Shown: positions 44,045 through 52,204 of the stretch, piece by piece
Position numbering within the stretch: the first letter of the stretch is position 1
Layout of the letters: every line of letters starts with the position of its first letter
Source: Piscinibacter sp047602365
Lineage (GTDB): Bacteria; Pseudomonadota; Gammaproteobacteria; Burkholderiales; Burkholderiaceae_C
Assembly (NCBI GenBank): GCA_047602365.1
Contig: JASGHM010000001.1
Coordinates: 1,116,001 to 1,180,000, forward strand
DNA length: 64,000 bases
Direction of reading: 5' to 3'
Program-made: the position numbers and the translations under genes
Notes under the pieces: model-generated
The model's database searches: none
The model's input: the letters and a program-made list of their open reading frames with translations, nothing else
What the model was told of the DNA's origin: nothing

Positions 44045-44941
44045 ATGGCCGAGTGGTTCAGCGGTTTCGAGGCGGCCTGGCACGAGCTCGATGGCATCCG
44101 CATCCATGCCCGCACCGGCGGCACGGCCGGCGCGCCGCCGCTGCTGCTGCTGCACGGCTTCCCGCAGACGCACGCGATGTGGCAGCGCGTCGCGCAAGCG
44201 CTCGCGCCGCACTTCCGCCTGGTGCTGCCCGACCTGCGCGGCTACGGCGACTCCGACAAGCCGCGCGGCGCACCGGCCCATGCCAACTACAGCAAGCGCG
44301 CGATGGCCGCCGACATGGCGGCGCTGATGCGTTCGCTCGGCCACGAGCACTACGCGGTGTGCGGTCACGACCGCGGCGCGCGGGTCGCACATCGCCTCGC
44401 GCTCGACCATGCCGATGCGGTGACCAAGCTCGCGCTGCTCGACATCGCGCCGACGCTGGACATGTACGCGGCCACCGACATGCGCTTCGCCAGCGCCTAC
44501 TACCACTGGTTCCACCTGATCCAGCCCAGCCCGCTGCCGGAGACGATGATCGGCGGCAACCCGCGCTTCTACCTGCACTGGAAGCTCGGCGGCTGGGGCT
44601 CGCAGGGCATCGCCTTCATCGAGCCCGAGGCGCTGGCCGAGTACGAACGCTGCTTCTGCCGCGCCGAGACCATCCACGCCGTCTGCGAGGACTACCGCGC
44701 CGCCGCCGGCATCGACCTCGAGCACGACCGCAGCTCGCGCGAGACGGGCCAGAAGATCGCCTGCGACACGCTGCTGCTGTGGGGCGAGCGCGGCGTGGTG
44801 CAGGCGCTGTTCGACCCGCTGGCGCTGTGGCGCGCGCAGTGCGGCGCGACGGTCAGCGGCCGGGCGATGGCGGCAGGCCATTTCCTCGCCGAGGAGCTGC
44901 CCGACGAGACCGCCGCGGCGCTGCGCGGCTTCTTCGCCTGA
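44045..44941 (+). CDS. Haloacetate (fluoroacetate) dehalogenase-like hydrolase
   Basis: A 298-residue alpha/beta hydrolase strongly resembling fluoroacetate dehalogenase. The nucleophile Asp with both carboxylate-binding Arg lies in CGHDRGARVAHRLAL. The halide-pocket His-Trp lies in YYHWFHL and the Tyr in CEDYRAAAGIDLEHD. The triad His lies in GHFLAEE. Those five sites are the ones that define the enzyme in Rhodopseudomonas and Burkholderia. It would release halide from haloacetates giving glycolate. It starts 29 bases after the exporter permease and may share its transcript. Epoxide hydrolase is a less likely alternative. Confidence 0.85.
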   Translation: MAEWFSGFEAAWHELDGIRIHARTGGTAGAPPLLLLHGFPQTHAMWQRVAQALAPHFRLVLPDLRGYGDSDKPRGAPAHANYSKRAMAADMAALMRSLGHEHYAVCGHDRGARVAHRLALDHADAVTKLALLDIAPTLDMYAATDMRFASAYYHWFHLIQPSPLPETMIGGNPRFYLHWKLGGWGSQGIAFIEPEALAEYERCFCRAETIHAVCEDYRAAAGIDLEHDRSSRETGQKIACDTLLLWGERGVVQALFDPLALWRAQCGATVSGRAMAAGHFLAEELPDETAAALRGFFA

Positions 44942-45029
44942 ACGGCGCCGTCAAACCCGCGCTTTCCCGCGCCAGGCCGGGCACCGGCTGCCGCTACGAT
45001 GCGCACGACCCGTCGCGAGGAGCGTGCCC

Positions 45030-46658
45030 ATGTTCGCCTGGCTGAATCGGATCGACCAGCATTTCCCGGTGCGCTACGTCGCCTGGCTCGCCTGCGCCAT
45101 CGCGATGATGCTGTCGGCGTTCGCGTGGGTCGCGGTCGGCCAGGGCGGCCTGCTCGCGCTGCTGTTCCTCGGCCTGACGCTGCTGGGCGTGCGCGACACC
45201 CGCCAGGCGCGCCACGCCGTGCTGCGCAACTACCCGGTGATCGGCCACCTGCGCTTCCTGCTCGAGTACATCCGCCCCGAGATGCGGCAGTACTTCATCG
45301 AGGGCGACAACGAAGCGGCGCCGTTCTCGCGCCAGCAGCGCTCGCTGGTCTACCAGCGTGCCAAGGGCGAGCCCGACAAGCGGCCGTTCGGCACGCAGAT
45401 GGACGTCGGCGCGATCGGCTACGAGTGGATCAACCACTCGCTGCAGCCGAGCGCAGTGGCGTCGCACGACTTCCGCGTCACCATCGGCGCCGGCCGCCCG
45501 CAGCCCTACGACGCCAGCATCTTCAACATCTCGGCGATGAGCTTCGGCGCGCTGTCGGCCAACGCGGTGCTCGCGCTCAACGAAGGCGCGAAGCGCGGCG
45601 GCTTCGCGCACGACACCGGCGAGGGCTCGATCAGCCGCCACCATCGTGCCAACGGCGGCGACCTGATCTGGGAGATCGGCTCCGGCTACTTCGGCTGCCG
45701 CGCGGCCGACGGCTCGTTCGACGAGCAGCGCTTCGCCGAGAACGCCCGGCTGCCGCAGGTGAGGATGGTCGAGCTCAAGCTCAGCCAGGGCGCCAAGCCG
45801 GGTCACGGCGGCGTGCTGCCCGGCCCCAAGGTGACGGCGGAGATCGCCGAGGCGCGTGGCGTGCCGGTGGGCGTGGACTGCATCTCGCCGTCGGCGCACA
45901 GCGCCTTCACGACACCGGTCGAGATGATGCGGTTCATCGAGCGGCTGCGCGAGCTCTCAGGCGGCAAGCCGACCGGCTTCAAGCTGTGCATCGGCCACCC
46001 CTGGGAGTGGTTCGCGATCGCCAAGGCGATGCTCGAGACCGGCATCGTGCCCGACTTCATCGTCGTCGACGGCGCCGAGGGCGGCACCGGCGCGGCACCG
46101 CTGGAGTTCACCGACCATGTCGGCGCGCCGCTGCAGGAGGGGTTGCTGCTGGTGCACAACACGCTGGTCGGGCTGAACCTGCGCGAGCGCATCCGCATCG
46201 GCTGCGCCGGCAAGGTGATCAGCGCCTTCGACATCGCACGCGCGATGGCGCTCGGTGCCGACTGGTGCAACGCAGCGCGCGGCTTCATGTTCGCGCTCGG
46301 CTGCATCCAGGCGCAGAGCTGCCACACCGGCGCCTGCCCGACCGGCGTGACCACGCAGGACCCGCTGCGCCAGCGTGCGCTCGACGTGCCGACCAAGGCG
46401 CAGCGTGTCTTCAACTACCACCAGCAGACGCTGCATGCGCTGAAGGAACTGGTGCAGGCGGCCGGGCTGAACCACCCCGGCGAGATCACCGCCGCGCACA
46501 TCGTGCGGCGGCACTCCGAGCAGGGCGTGAAGCTGCTGGCCAACCTGCTGCCCTTCGTCGAACCTGGCGCGCTGCTCGCCGGCGAGATGCCGCACCAGGT
46601 GTTCCGCACTTACTGGCCCTTGGCCAGGGCGGACAGCTTCGCGGCCGCACCGCGCTGA
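45030..46658 (+). CDS. FMN-binding glutamate synthase-family protein
   Basis: A 542-residue protein. Two N-terminal hydrophobic helices (residues 14-55) anchor it to the membrane. The rest is the FMN/central domain of glutamate synthase: FNISAMSFGALSANAVLALN, GAKPGHGGVLPGPKVTAEIA and VDGAEGGTGAAP. GCIQAQSCHTGACPTGVTTQ supplies three Cys placed like the 3Fe-4S ligands of GltB. There is no amidotransferase domain, so it is not a complete glutamate synthase; the reaction of this stand-alone family is not established. The ATG at 45030 is chosen for the GAGGAG site 7 bases upstream. Confidence 0.88.
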   Translation: MFAWLNRIDQHFPVRYVAWLACAIAMMLSAFAWVAVGQGGLLALLFLGLTLLGVRDTRQARHAVLRNYPVIGHLRFLLEYIRPEMRQYFIEGDNEAAPFSRQQRSLVYQRAKGEPDKRPFGTQMDVGAIGYEWINHSLQPSAVASHDFRVTIGAGRPQPYDASIFNISAMSFGALSANAVLALNEGAKRGGFAHDTGEGSISRHHRANGGDLIWEIGSGYFGCRAADGSFDEQRFAENARLPQVRMVELKLSQGAKPGHGGVLPGPKVTAEIAEARGVPVGVDCISPSAHSAFTTPVEMMRFIERLRELSGGKPTGFKLCIGHPWEWFAIAKAMLETGIVPDFIVVDGAEGGTGAAPLEFTDHVGAPLQEGLLLVHNTLVGLNLRERIRIGCAGKVISAFDIARAMALGADWCNAARGFMFALGCIQAQSCHTGACPTGVTTQDPLRQRALDVPTKAQRVFNYHQQTLHALKELVQAAGLNHPGEITAAHIVRRHSEQGVKLLANLLPFVEPGALLAGEMPHQVFRTYWPLARADSFAAAPR

Positions 46659-46705
46659 GCCGCCGAAGCGAAGCGCCTATGCAATTGCGCAGCGCAGGCG
46701 GCTCA

Positions 46706-46814
46706 TGCTCAGGCCTGCCCTGCCGAATTTCATAGCGGCTTCGGTCCGGCCTGAGCACGCCGCGGCGAGTTGCTCCACCGGGTTGCGGGGGTGCTACAGC
46801 TTCGTGCGAAGCTG
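46706..46814. repeat. Inverted repeats in the gap before the regulator gene
   Basis: TGCTCAGGCC (46706-46715) pairs perfectly with GGCCTGAGCA (46748-46757). Further on, CAGCTTCG-TG-CGAAGCTG (46797-46814) is a perfect 8-bp hairpin 35 bases before the response-regulator ATG. The 191-base gap holds no gene I can support. The first pair may end the upstream transcript. The second is placed like an operator or 5' leader hairpin. Confidence 0.5.
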
Positions 46815-46849
46815 ACAATCCCTATGTCATCAATCCAACCCCGAAATCC

Positions 46850-47500
46850 ATGTCCCGCGTCTTCCTGCTCATCAATGACCCGCTGGTGGCGGGTCGCATG
46901 CGCGGGCTGATCGATGCGACGCCGGGGCTGCAGACGGTCGGCTGGGTCGCCACCCTCGACCAGGCACGCACCCAGCTGCCCGGCGTGCGTGCCGACCTGG
47001 TGCTGGCCGACCTGCAGCTGGCCGACGGCTGGGTGTCGGGCTTCCTCGACGAGCTGAGCACCAGCGGCCGCTACGGGCGGCCGAAGTCGCTCGTGGTCAC
47101 GCTGTCGCTGGACGACACGCAGCTGATCGAGGCGCTGTCACGCGGTGCCGACGGCTACTTCCTGCAGGGCCAGTCGCCGCAGATGCTGGTCGCCGCGATC
47201 GAGCAGGCGCTGGCCGGCGGCGCCGAGATGGCGCCGGCGATCGCCCGCCAGGTCAAGGCGCACTTCGACGCGGTGTCGTGGAAGCGCAGCGAGCGCAGCA
47301 CCGAGGACGACGAGAACCCGCTGCACCCGAACCGCCTCGAGCGCCAGGTGCTGCAGTGGACCTGCGACGGTTTCCTGCCGCACGAGATCGCGCGCGACCT
47401 GCGCATCAGCACACGCGAGGTGGCGCAGCGCGTGCGCACGCTCTACCGCAAGCTGCAACTCGACCGGCGCACCTCGTCGCTGTCGCTGCAGCTGGTCTGA
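46850..47500 (+). CDS. Response regulator with LuxR-type HTH
   Basis: A 216-residue regulator. The receiver-like domain covers residues 1-118, with Asp in LVLADLQLADG as probable phosphate acceptor. The first acidic pocket (FLLINDPLVAG) is reduced to Asn-Asp, so phosphorylation may be weak or altered. The C-terminus (about 155-214) is a LuxR-type helix-turn-helix: LERQVLQWTCDGFLPHEIAR then STREVAQRVRTLYRKLQL. No kinase gene is adjacent. It converges with the GST gene, 10 bases away. Targets are unknown. Confidence 0.83.
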   Translation: MSRVFLLINDPLVAGRMRGLIDATPGLQTVGWVATLDQARTQLPGVRADLVLADLQLADGWVSGFLDELSTSGRYGRPKSLVVTLSLDDTQLIEALSRGADGYFLQGQSPQMLVAAIEQALAGGAEMAPAIARQVKAHFDAVSWKRSERSTEDDENPLHPNRLERQVLQWTCDGFLPHEIARDLRISTREVAQRVRTLYRKLQLDRRTSSLSLQLV

Positions 47501-47510
47501 ACGAACTCGC

Positions 47511-48125
47511 TCAGATCGGCGGCAGGGTATCGACGAAGCTCTGCCGCGTGGCCAGCTTCTCCGCCAGCCGTGCGAGATTCGGGTGGCGTTCGCGCCACGC
47601 CACCTGCGGGAAGCGGAAGTCGAGGTAGCCCAGCGCGCAGCCGACCGCGATGTCGGCCAGCGACAGGTGGATGCCGACGCACCAGGGCTTCTCGCCGAGG
47701 CCGGTGCTCATGGCCAGCAGCGCCGAGTCGACGCGGCTCATCTGCCGGTCTATCCAGGCCTGGCTGCGCTGCTCGGCGCTGCGGCCGGCCCAGGTGGCTT
47801 CCAGCCGCGCGAGGATGGCGGCGTCGATCAGACCGTCGGACAGCGCCTCCCAGGTGCGCACCTCGGTGCGCTCACGCCCCGACTCGGGGATCAGCCGGCT
47901 GACCGGTGAGCGCGTGTCGAGATACTCGACGATGACGCGCGAGTCGAACACCGCCTCGCCGCCTTCGAGCACCAGGCAGGGCACCTTGCCGAGCGGGTTG
48001 GCCTTGAGGATGTTGTCCGCGTTCCAGACGTCCTCGAGCTCGAACTGGTAGTCCAGCCTCTTCTCGGCCAGCACGATGCGCACCTTGCGCACGTAAGGGC
48101 TGGTGAGAGCGCCGATGAGTTTCAT
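47511..48125 (-). CDS. Glutathione S-transferase family protein
   Basis: A 204-residue GST. The thioredoxin-fold N-terminus MKLIGALTSPYVRKVRIVLA holds the catalytic-position Ser. NPLGKVPCLVLEGGEAVFDS carries the cis-Pro and Asp-Ser glutathione contacts. The all-helical C-terminal domain follows, with SLADIAVGCALGYLDFRF as its conserved helix. It resembles the YfcF/YibF-like bacterial GSTs. Two Met codons lie side by side (48128 and 48125); either could start. It is divergent from the DUF898 gene at 48251. Confidence 0.92.
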   Translation of the reverse strand: MKLIGALTSPYVRKVRIVLAEKRLDYQFELEDVWNADNILKANPLGKVPCLVLEGGEAVFDSRVIVEYLDTRSPVSRLIPESGRERTEVRTWEALSDGLIDAAILARLEATWAGRSAEQRSQAWIDRQMSRVDSALLAMSTGLGEKPWCVGIHLSLADIAVGCALGYLDFRFPQVAWRERHPNLARLAEKLATRQSFVDTLPPI

Positions 48126-48250
48126 CATGTGTTGTGCCGGCTTCGTCCCTGTTTGAAACGATTCTAGCGAAGGGTCCTGCGCGAAGCCGATGGTAGAGTC
48201 GTCGGCGAGGGGAGAGCGCCCGTGGCTCACGCAAGGCCCGGGCCTGCACG

Positions 48251-49477
48251 ATGAACACGAACGACAGTGGCGCGCCCGGCGCCCGCGCAGCCATCGCGTG
48301 GCAGGACACACGCCCGGACGGCGAGGCCTCGCCGCGGCGCCTGCCGCTGCGGTTCACCGGCTCCGGCAGCGAGTACTTCCGCATCTGGATCGTCAACCTG
48401 CTGCTGACGCTGGTCACTCTGGGCATCTACTACCCCTGGGCCAAGGTGCGCCGGCTGCGCTACTTCCACGGCAACACGCTGGTCGGCGAGCACCCGCTGG
48501 GCTTCCATGCCGACCCGAAGAAGATGTTGCGCGGCTACGTGCTGGTCGCGCTGCTGCTGACGATGTACTCGCTGGCCGGCCGCTACTCGCCGGGCGCCGG
48601 CTTCGTCGCGCTGCTGGTCGTCGCCGCCGTGTGGCCGGCGCTGCTCAAGTCGTCGATGCAGTTCCGCCTGGCCAACACCAGCTGGCGCGGCCTGCGCTTC
48701 CGCTTCCGCGGCTCGGTGGGCGGCGCCTACGCGGCGCTGCTGCCCTTCTTCGTGCCGGTGCTGATCCTCGTCGGCGCGCTGCTCGCGGTGCCCGACGAGC
48801 GCCAGCCGCCGTCGTGGTTCGGCGCGCTGATGCTGGTCGTGTTCCTCGGCTTCTTCGCGCTGGCGCCGTGGTGCTGGTGGCGCCTGAAGAAGTTCCAGCA
48901 CGACCACTACGCCTACGGCCGCGAGCAGACGGCGCTGACCGCCGGCGCCGGCTCGTTCTACGGCGTGTTCATGAAGACCAGCGGCGTCGGCCTGCTCGCC
49001 TCGGTGCTGCTGGGCGTGCTAGTCGCGGTGCTGGTCGGCGTCGCCGCCGTGCTCGGCGTCGGCGCCGGCTGGAACCCCGGGCGCCTCGGCCCCGGCGCGA
49101 TCCTGTTCTTCATCGTCGGCGTGCTGGTGTTCGCGCTCGGGCTGCTGGTGGTGCAACTGGTGCCGCGCCCGTACTTCACCTCGCGCATGCAGAACCTGCT
49201 GTGGTCCGGCACGGCCAGCCCCGCGGTCGGCTTCGAGAGCGCGCTGCGCTTCTGGCCGCTGTTCGGCGTGACGCTGAAGAACTGGCTGCTGATCGTGCTG
49301 ACGCTGGGCCTGTACTGGCCATTCGCCGCAGTGGCGGTGCAGCGCCTGCGCCTGGAGGCGGTGACGGTGCTGCTGCAGGTCGACCCGCAGACGCTGGAAG
49401 ACGACGCACGCGCCGCCGAAGGCGAGGCCGCGGGCGACGCAGCCGGCGACCTGTTCGGCCTCGACATCGGCCTGTAG
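48251..49477 (+). CDS. DUF898 (YjgN-type) integral membrane protein
   Basis: A 408-residue multi-pass protein. Repeated units FRIWIVNLLLTLVTLGIYYP-WAKVRRLRYF near residue 45 and LKNWLLIVLTLGLYWPFAAV near 345 are the DUF898 signature, the protein being an internal duplication of this unit. About eight membrane helices alternate with short loops, and an acidic Ala/Glu-rich tail (about 385-408) lies at the end. Function is unknown. It is followed 11 bases later by a membrane M48 metallopeptidase, a pairing seen in other Proteobacteria. Confidence 0.88.
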   Translation: MNTNDSGAPGARAAIAWQDTRPDGEASPRRLPLRFTGSGSEYFRIWIVNLLLTLVTLGIYYPWAKVRRLRYFHGNTLVGEHPLGFHADPKKMLRGYVLVALLLTMYSLAGRYSPGAGFVALLVVAAVWPALLKSSMQFRLANTSWRGLRFRFRGSVGGAYAALLPFFVPVLILVGALLAVPDERQPPSWFGALMLVVFLGFFALAPWCWWRLKKFQHDHYAYGREQTALTAGAGSFYGVFMKTSGVGLLASVLLGVLVAVLVGVAAVLGVGAGWNPGRLGPGAILFFIVGVLVFALGLLVVQLVPRPYFTSRMQNLLWSGTASPAVGFESALRFWPLFGVTLKNWLLIVLTLGLYWPFAAVAVQRLRLEAVTVLLQVDPQTLEDDARAAEGEAAGDAAGDLFGLDIGL

Positions 49478-49488
49478 CCCCGCGGCGC

Positions 49489-50505
49489 GTGAACGGCGAA
49501 CTGACAGCCGAGTACTTCGATGGGCGCAGCGCCCGCGCACGGGCCGTGCGGCTGCGCCGCGACGGCACACAACTGCACATCCATGGCGAGGACGTGGACC
49601 TGCGCGTGCCGCTGTCGCAGGTCCGCTGGCCGGAACGCACCCGCCACGGCGTGCGTGTCGCCGAGCTGCCCGATGGCGGCTCGCTGCACTGCACCGATTC
49701 GGCGGCGTGGGACAGCTTCGCGCAGGCCTGCGGCCGCGGCGACGGCATCGTCGTGCGTGCGCAGCAGAGCTGGCGGGCGGTGCTGGCCAGCCTGGCCGGC
49801 CTGGTCGTGGTCATCGTCGCGTTCTACGCCTGGGGCATTCCGACGGCAGCCGGCGCCGCGCTGGCGCTGATCCCCGAGAGCGCCGACCGTTCGGTCGGCG
49901 AGGTGGCGATGCGCTCGCTCGACGAGCAGCTGATGAAGCCCAGCGCGCTGCCGGCCGCCGAGCAGCAGCGCCTGCGCGAGGCCTTCGCGCGCGCGCTGTC
50001 GGCGCAGCCGACGGGCAGCGTGCCGGCGCACCGCATCGAGTTCCGCAAGAGCCGCATCGGGCCGAACGCCTTCGCGCTGCCCGGCGGCAGCATCGTGATC
50101 ACCGACGAGCTGGTCACGCTGGTCGAGGGCGACGCGGCAGCGATCACCGGCGTGCTCGGCCACGAGCTCGGCCACGTGAAGCATCGCGACGGCATGCGCA
50201 TGCTGCTGCAGGCCAGTGCCGTCGGCGTGCTGGCCAGCACCGTGGTCGGCGACTTCAGCAGTCTGCTCGCCGCCGTGCCGGTGGTGCTGGGCCAGTCGGC
50301 CTACTCGCGCGATGCCGAACGCCGCGCCGATGCCGAGGCAGTGCAGCTGCTGCGCCATGCCGGCCTGTCGCCGGCGGTGATGGTCGGCTTCTTCGAGAAG
50401 ATGGCGAAGGCCCACGGCGACCACTCGCTGGGCATCGCGATCGCTTCACACCCGGCGGATGCCGAGCGCATCCGCTTCTTCCGCGAAGCGGCGTCTCAGC
50501 GCTGA
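49489..50505 (+). CDS. M48-family membrane metallopeptidase
   Basis: A 338-residue protease. The N-terminal 85 residues form a small beta-rich cytoplasmic domain; a membrane helix (LASLAGLVVVIVAFYAWGI, about 102-122) follows. The M48 domain then has the zinc motif VLGHELGHVKHRDG (HExxH) and the third ligand in SRDAERRADAEAV. SHPADAERIRFF is the usual family terminus. It probably degrades or trims membrane or periplasmic proteins, as BepA and HtpX do. GTG at 49489 is the start giving this domain order. The last 10 bases overlap the convergent cytosine deaminase gene. Confidence 0.9.
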   Translation: MNGELTAEYFDGRSARARAVRLRRDGTQLHIHGEDVDLRVPLSQVRWPERTRHGVRVAELPDGGSLHCTDSAAWDSFAQACGRGDGIVVRAQQSWRAVLASLAGLVVVIVAFYAWGIPTAAGAALALIPESADRSVGEVAMRSLDEQLMKPSALPAAEQQRLREAFARALSAQPTGSVPAHRIEFRKSRIGPNAFALPGGSIVITDELVTLVEGDAAAITGVLGHELGHVKHRDGMRMLLQASAVGVLASTVVGDFSSLLAAVPVVLGQSAYSRDAERRADAEAVQLLRHAGLSPAVMVGFFEKMAKAHGDHSLGIAIASHPADAERIRFFREAASQR

Positions 50506-51776
50506 AGGCGGAAGTCGACGGTCACCGGCCGGCCCGGCAGCGACATCACCGCCTTGGCCGGCGCCGTGCAGGCCACCACCTCGCCGCGGCGCACCACCAT
50601 CAGCCGCGTCGCGCGCAGGCGGATCGCCTCGACCGGGTCGCCGGCCTGCAGCAGCACGAAGTCGGCCGCCTTGCCGACCTCTAGGCCGTAGTCGCCGTCG
50701 TCAACCAGGCCGAGGATCCTCGCGCTGTTGACCGTCACCGCGTCGAAGCACTGGCGCATCTGCGCCTGCGAGGTCATCTGCGCGACGTGCAAGCCCATCG
50801 CGGCGACCTCCAGCATGTCGCCGCTGCCCAGCGAATACCACGGGTCCATCACGCAGTCGTGACCGAAGCCGACGTTGATGCCCATGGCCAGCATCTCCGG
50901 AACGCGCGTCATGCCGCGGCGCTTCGGGTAGCTGTCGTGGCGGCCCTGCAGCGTGATGTTGATCAGCGGGTTGGCGATCGCGTGCACGCCGGCTTCGCGG
51001 ATCAGCGGCAGCAGCTTGGAGACGTAGTAGTTGTCCATCGAGTGCATGGACGTCAGGTGCGAACCGGTCACGCGCCCGTGCAGGCCGAGCCGCTGGCCGT
51101 GGAAGGCCAGCGTCTCGATGTGGCGACTCAGCGGGTCGTCGCTCTCGTCGCAGTGCATGTCCACGCGCAGGCCACGTTCGGCAGCGATCTCGCACAGCAG
51201 CCGCACGCTCTCGGCGCCATCGGCCATGGTTCGCTCGAAGTGCGGGATGCCGCCGACCACGTCGACCCCCATGTCCAGCGCACGCTTCAGGTTGGCCAGC
51301 GCCGTCGGCGAACGCAGCACGCCGTCCTGCGGGAAGGCGACCAGCTGCAGGTCGAGGTACGGCTTGACCCGCTCGCGCACGTGCAGCAGCGCCTCGACGG
51401 CGAGCAGCCGGTCGTCGCAGACGTCGACATGCGAGCGGATCGCCAGCAGCCCCTTGGCCACCGCCCAGTCGCAGTACTGCAGCGCACGCTCGACCAGCGC
51501 GTCCTGCGTCAGCTGCGGCTTCAGCTCGCCCCACAGCGCGATGCCCTCGAGCAGCGTGCCGCTCTGGTTGACCCGCGGCAGGCCGTAGCTGAGCGTCGCG
51601 TCCATGTGGAAGTGCGCGTCGACGAAGGGCGGCGCGATCAGCTGGCCGCCGGCCTCGACGACGCGCACGCCCTCGGGCGCGGCCAGGTTCGGTGCGATCG
51701 CGGCGAAGCGGCCGCCCTGCACCAGCAGGTCGATGCCGGTGCGGCCATCGGGAAGCGTGGCGTTCTTGATCAGCAT
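50496..51776 (-). CDS. codA: Cytosine deaminase (amidohydrolase superfamily)
   Basis: A 426-residue metal-dependent amidohydrolase matching E. coli CodA in length and motifs. HFHMD gives the two metal His near residue 56, MHCDESDD the metal His and catalytic Glu, and SHLTSMHSMD the further His. GHDCVMDPWYSLGSGDML supplies the metal Asp and family signature. It deaminates cytosine to uracil and ammonia; related enzymes act on isocytosine or creatinine, so specificity is not certain. The upp gene 8 kb away would use the uracil. No codB permease is adjacent, but the NCS1 module at 27 kb belongs to the same transporter family. A 15-bp palindrome lies 9 bases before the ATG. Confidence 0.88.
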   Translation of the reverse strand: MLIKNATLPDGRTGIDLLVQGGRFAAIAPNLAAPEGVRVVEAGGQLIAPPFVDAHFHMDATLSYGLPRVNQSGTLLEGIALWGELKPQLTQDALVERALQYCDWAVAKGLLAIRSHVDVCDDRLLAVEALLHVRERVKPYLDLQLVAFPQDGVLRSPTALANLKRALDMGVDVVGGIPHFERTMADGAESVRLLCEIAAERGLRVDMHCDESDDPLSRHIETLAFHGQRLGLHGRVTGSHLTSMHSMDNYYVSKLLPLIREAGVHAIANPLINITLQGRHDSYPKRRGMTRVPEMLAMGINVGFGHDCVMDPWYSLGSGDMLEVAAMGLHVAQMTSQAQMRQCFDAVTVNSARILGLVDDGDYGLEVGKAADFVLLQAGDPVEAIRLRATRLMVVRRGEVVACTAPAKAVMSLPGRPVTVDFRLQR

Positions 51777-51785
51777 GGGAGAGCT

Positions 51786-51800
51786 TGACCTCCGAGGTCA
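51786..51800. promoter_or_regulatory. 15-bp palindrome between codA and the c-subunit gene
   Basis: TGACCTC-C-GAGGTCA is perfectly symmetric. It lies 9 bases before the codA ATG (minus strand) and 64 before the ATG at 51865. Position and symmetry fit an operator controlling codA. Confidence 0.55.
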
Positions 51801-51864
51801 TCGACTGTGAGCACGATGGCGGCGAGCATACGTCCGACGATTCACGAAGCAAGGACTGAACCTC

Positions 51865-52104
51865 ATGAACGGCATCGACCTCCTTCCGCTCGCCGTGGGC
51901 CACATGATCGGCCTGGGCGCCATCGGCTCCTGCCTCGGGGTGGGCCTGCTGGGCGCCAAGTTCCTCGAGTCCTCGGCGCGCCAGCCCGAGCTGATGGACA
52001 GCCTGCAGACCAAGGTCTTCCTGATGGTCGGCGTGCTCGACGGCGCCTTCATCATCGCCACCGGCATCGGCCTGTGGTTCGCGACGGCGAACCCGTTCCG
52101 CTGA
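51865..52104 (+). CDS. Orphan F0 ATP synthase subunit c-like protein
   Basis: A 79-residue, two-helix membrane protein clearly of the AtpE family. Helix 1 is Gly-rich (MIGLGAIGSCLGVGLLGAKF), the polar loop SSARQPELMDSLQTK contains the conserved Arg-Gln-Pro, and helix 2 (VFLMVGVLDGAFIIATGIGL) keeps the ion-carrying carboxylate as Asp (about residue 58). It is as long as a genuine Burkholderiales c subunit and ends FATANPF as they do. No other atp gene is present: neighbours are codA and a hemolysin III-type gene. It is either a stray paralogue or a c-ring variant supplied to a distant F0. Confidence 0.88.
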   Translation: MNGIDLLPLAVGHMIGLGAIGSCLGVGLLGAKFLESSARQPELMDSLQTKVFLMVGVLDGAFIIATGIGLWFATANPFR

Positions 52105-52109
52105 CCGCC

Positions 52110-52122
52110 GGGCGTAACGCCC
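52110..52122 (+). terminator. Hairpin after the c-subunit gene
   Basis: GGGCGT-A-ACGCCC follows the stop codon by 5 bases. The one-base loop is too tight to form fully, and no T run follows, so this is a weak candidate for a transcript end or a small operator. The remaining 80 bases to 52205 show nothing else I can support. Confidence 0.3.
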
Positions 52123-52204
52123 CCAAGTTCGAAGGCGCGCAAACGCGGGGTTCTGGCTCTTTCGAGGGGATGCGCAAAGGGCGCGTCAGGCGTTCAGTAG
52201 CGAC

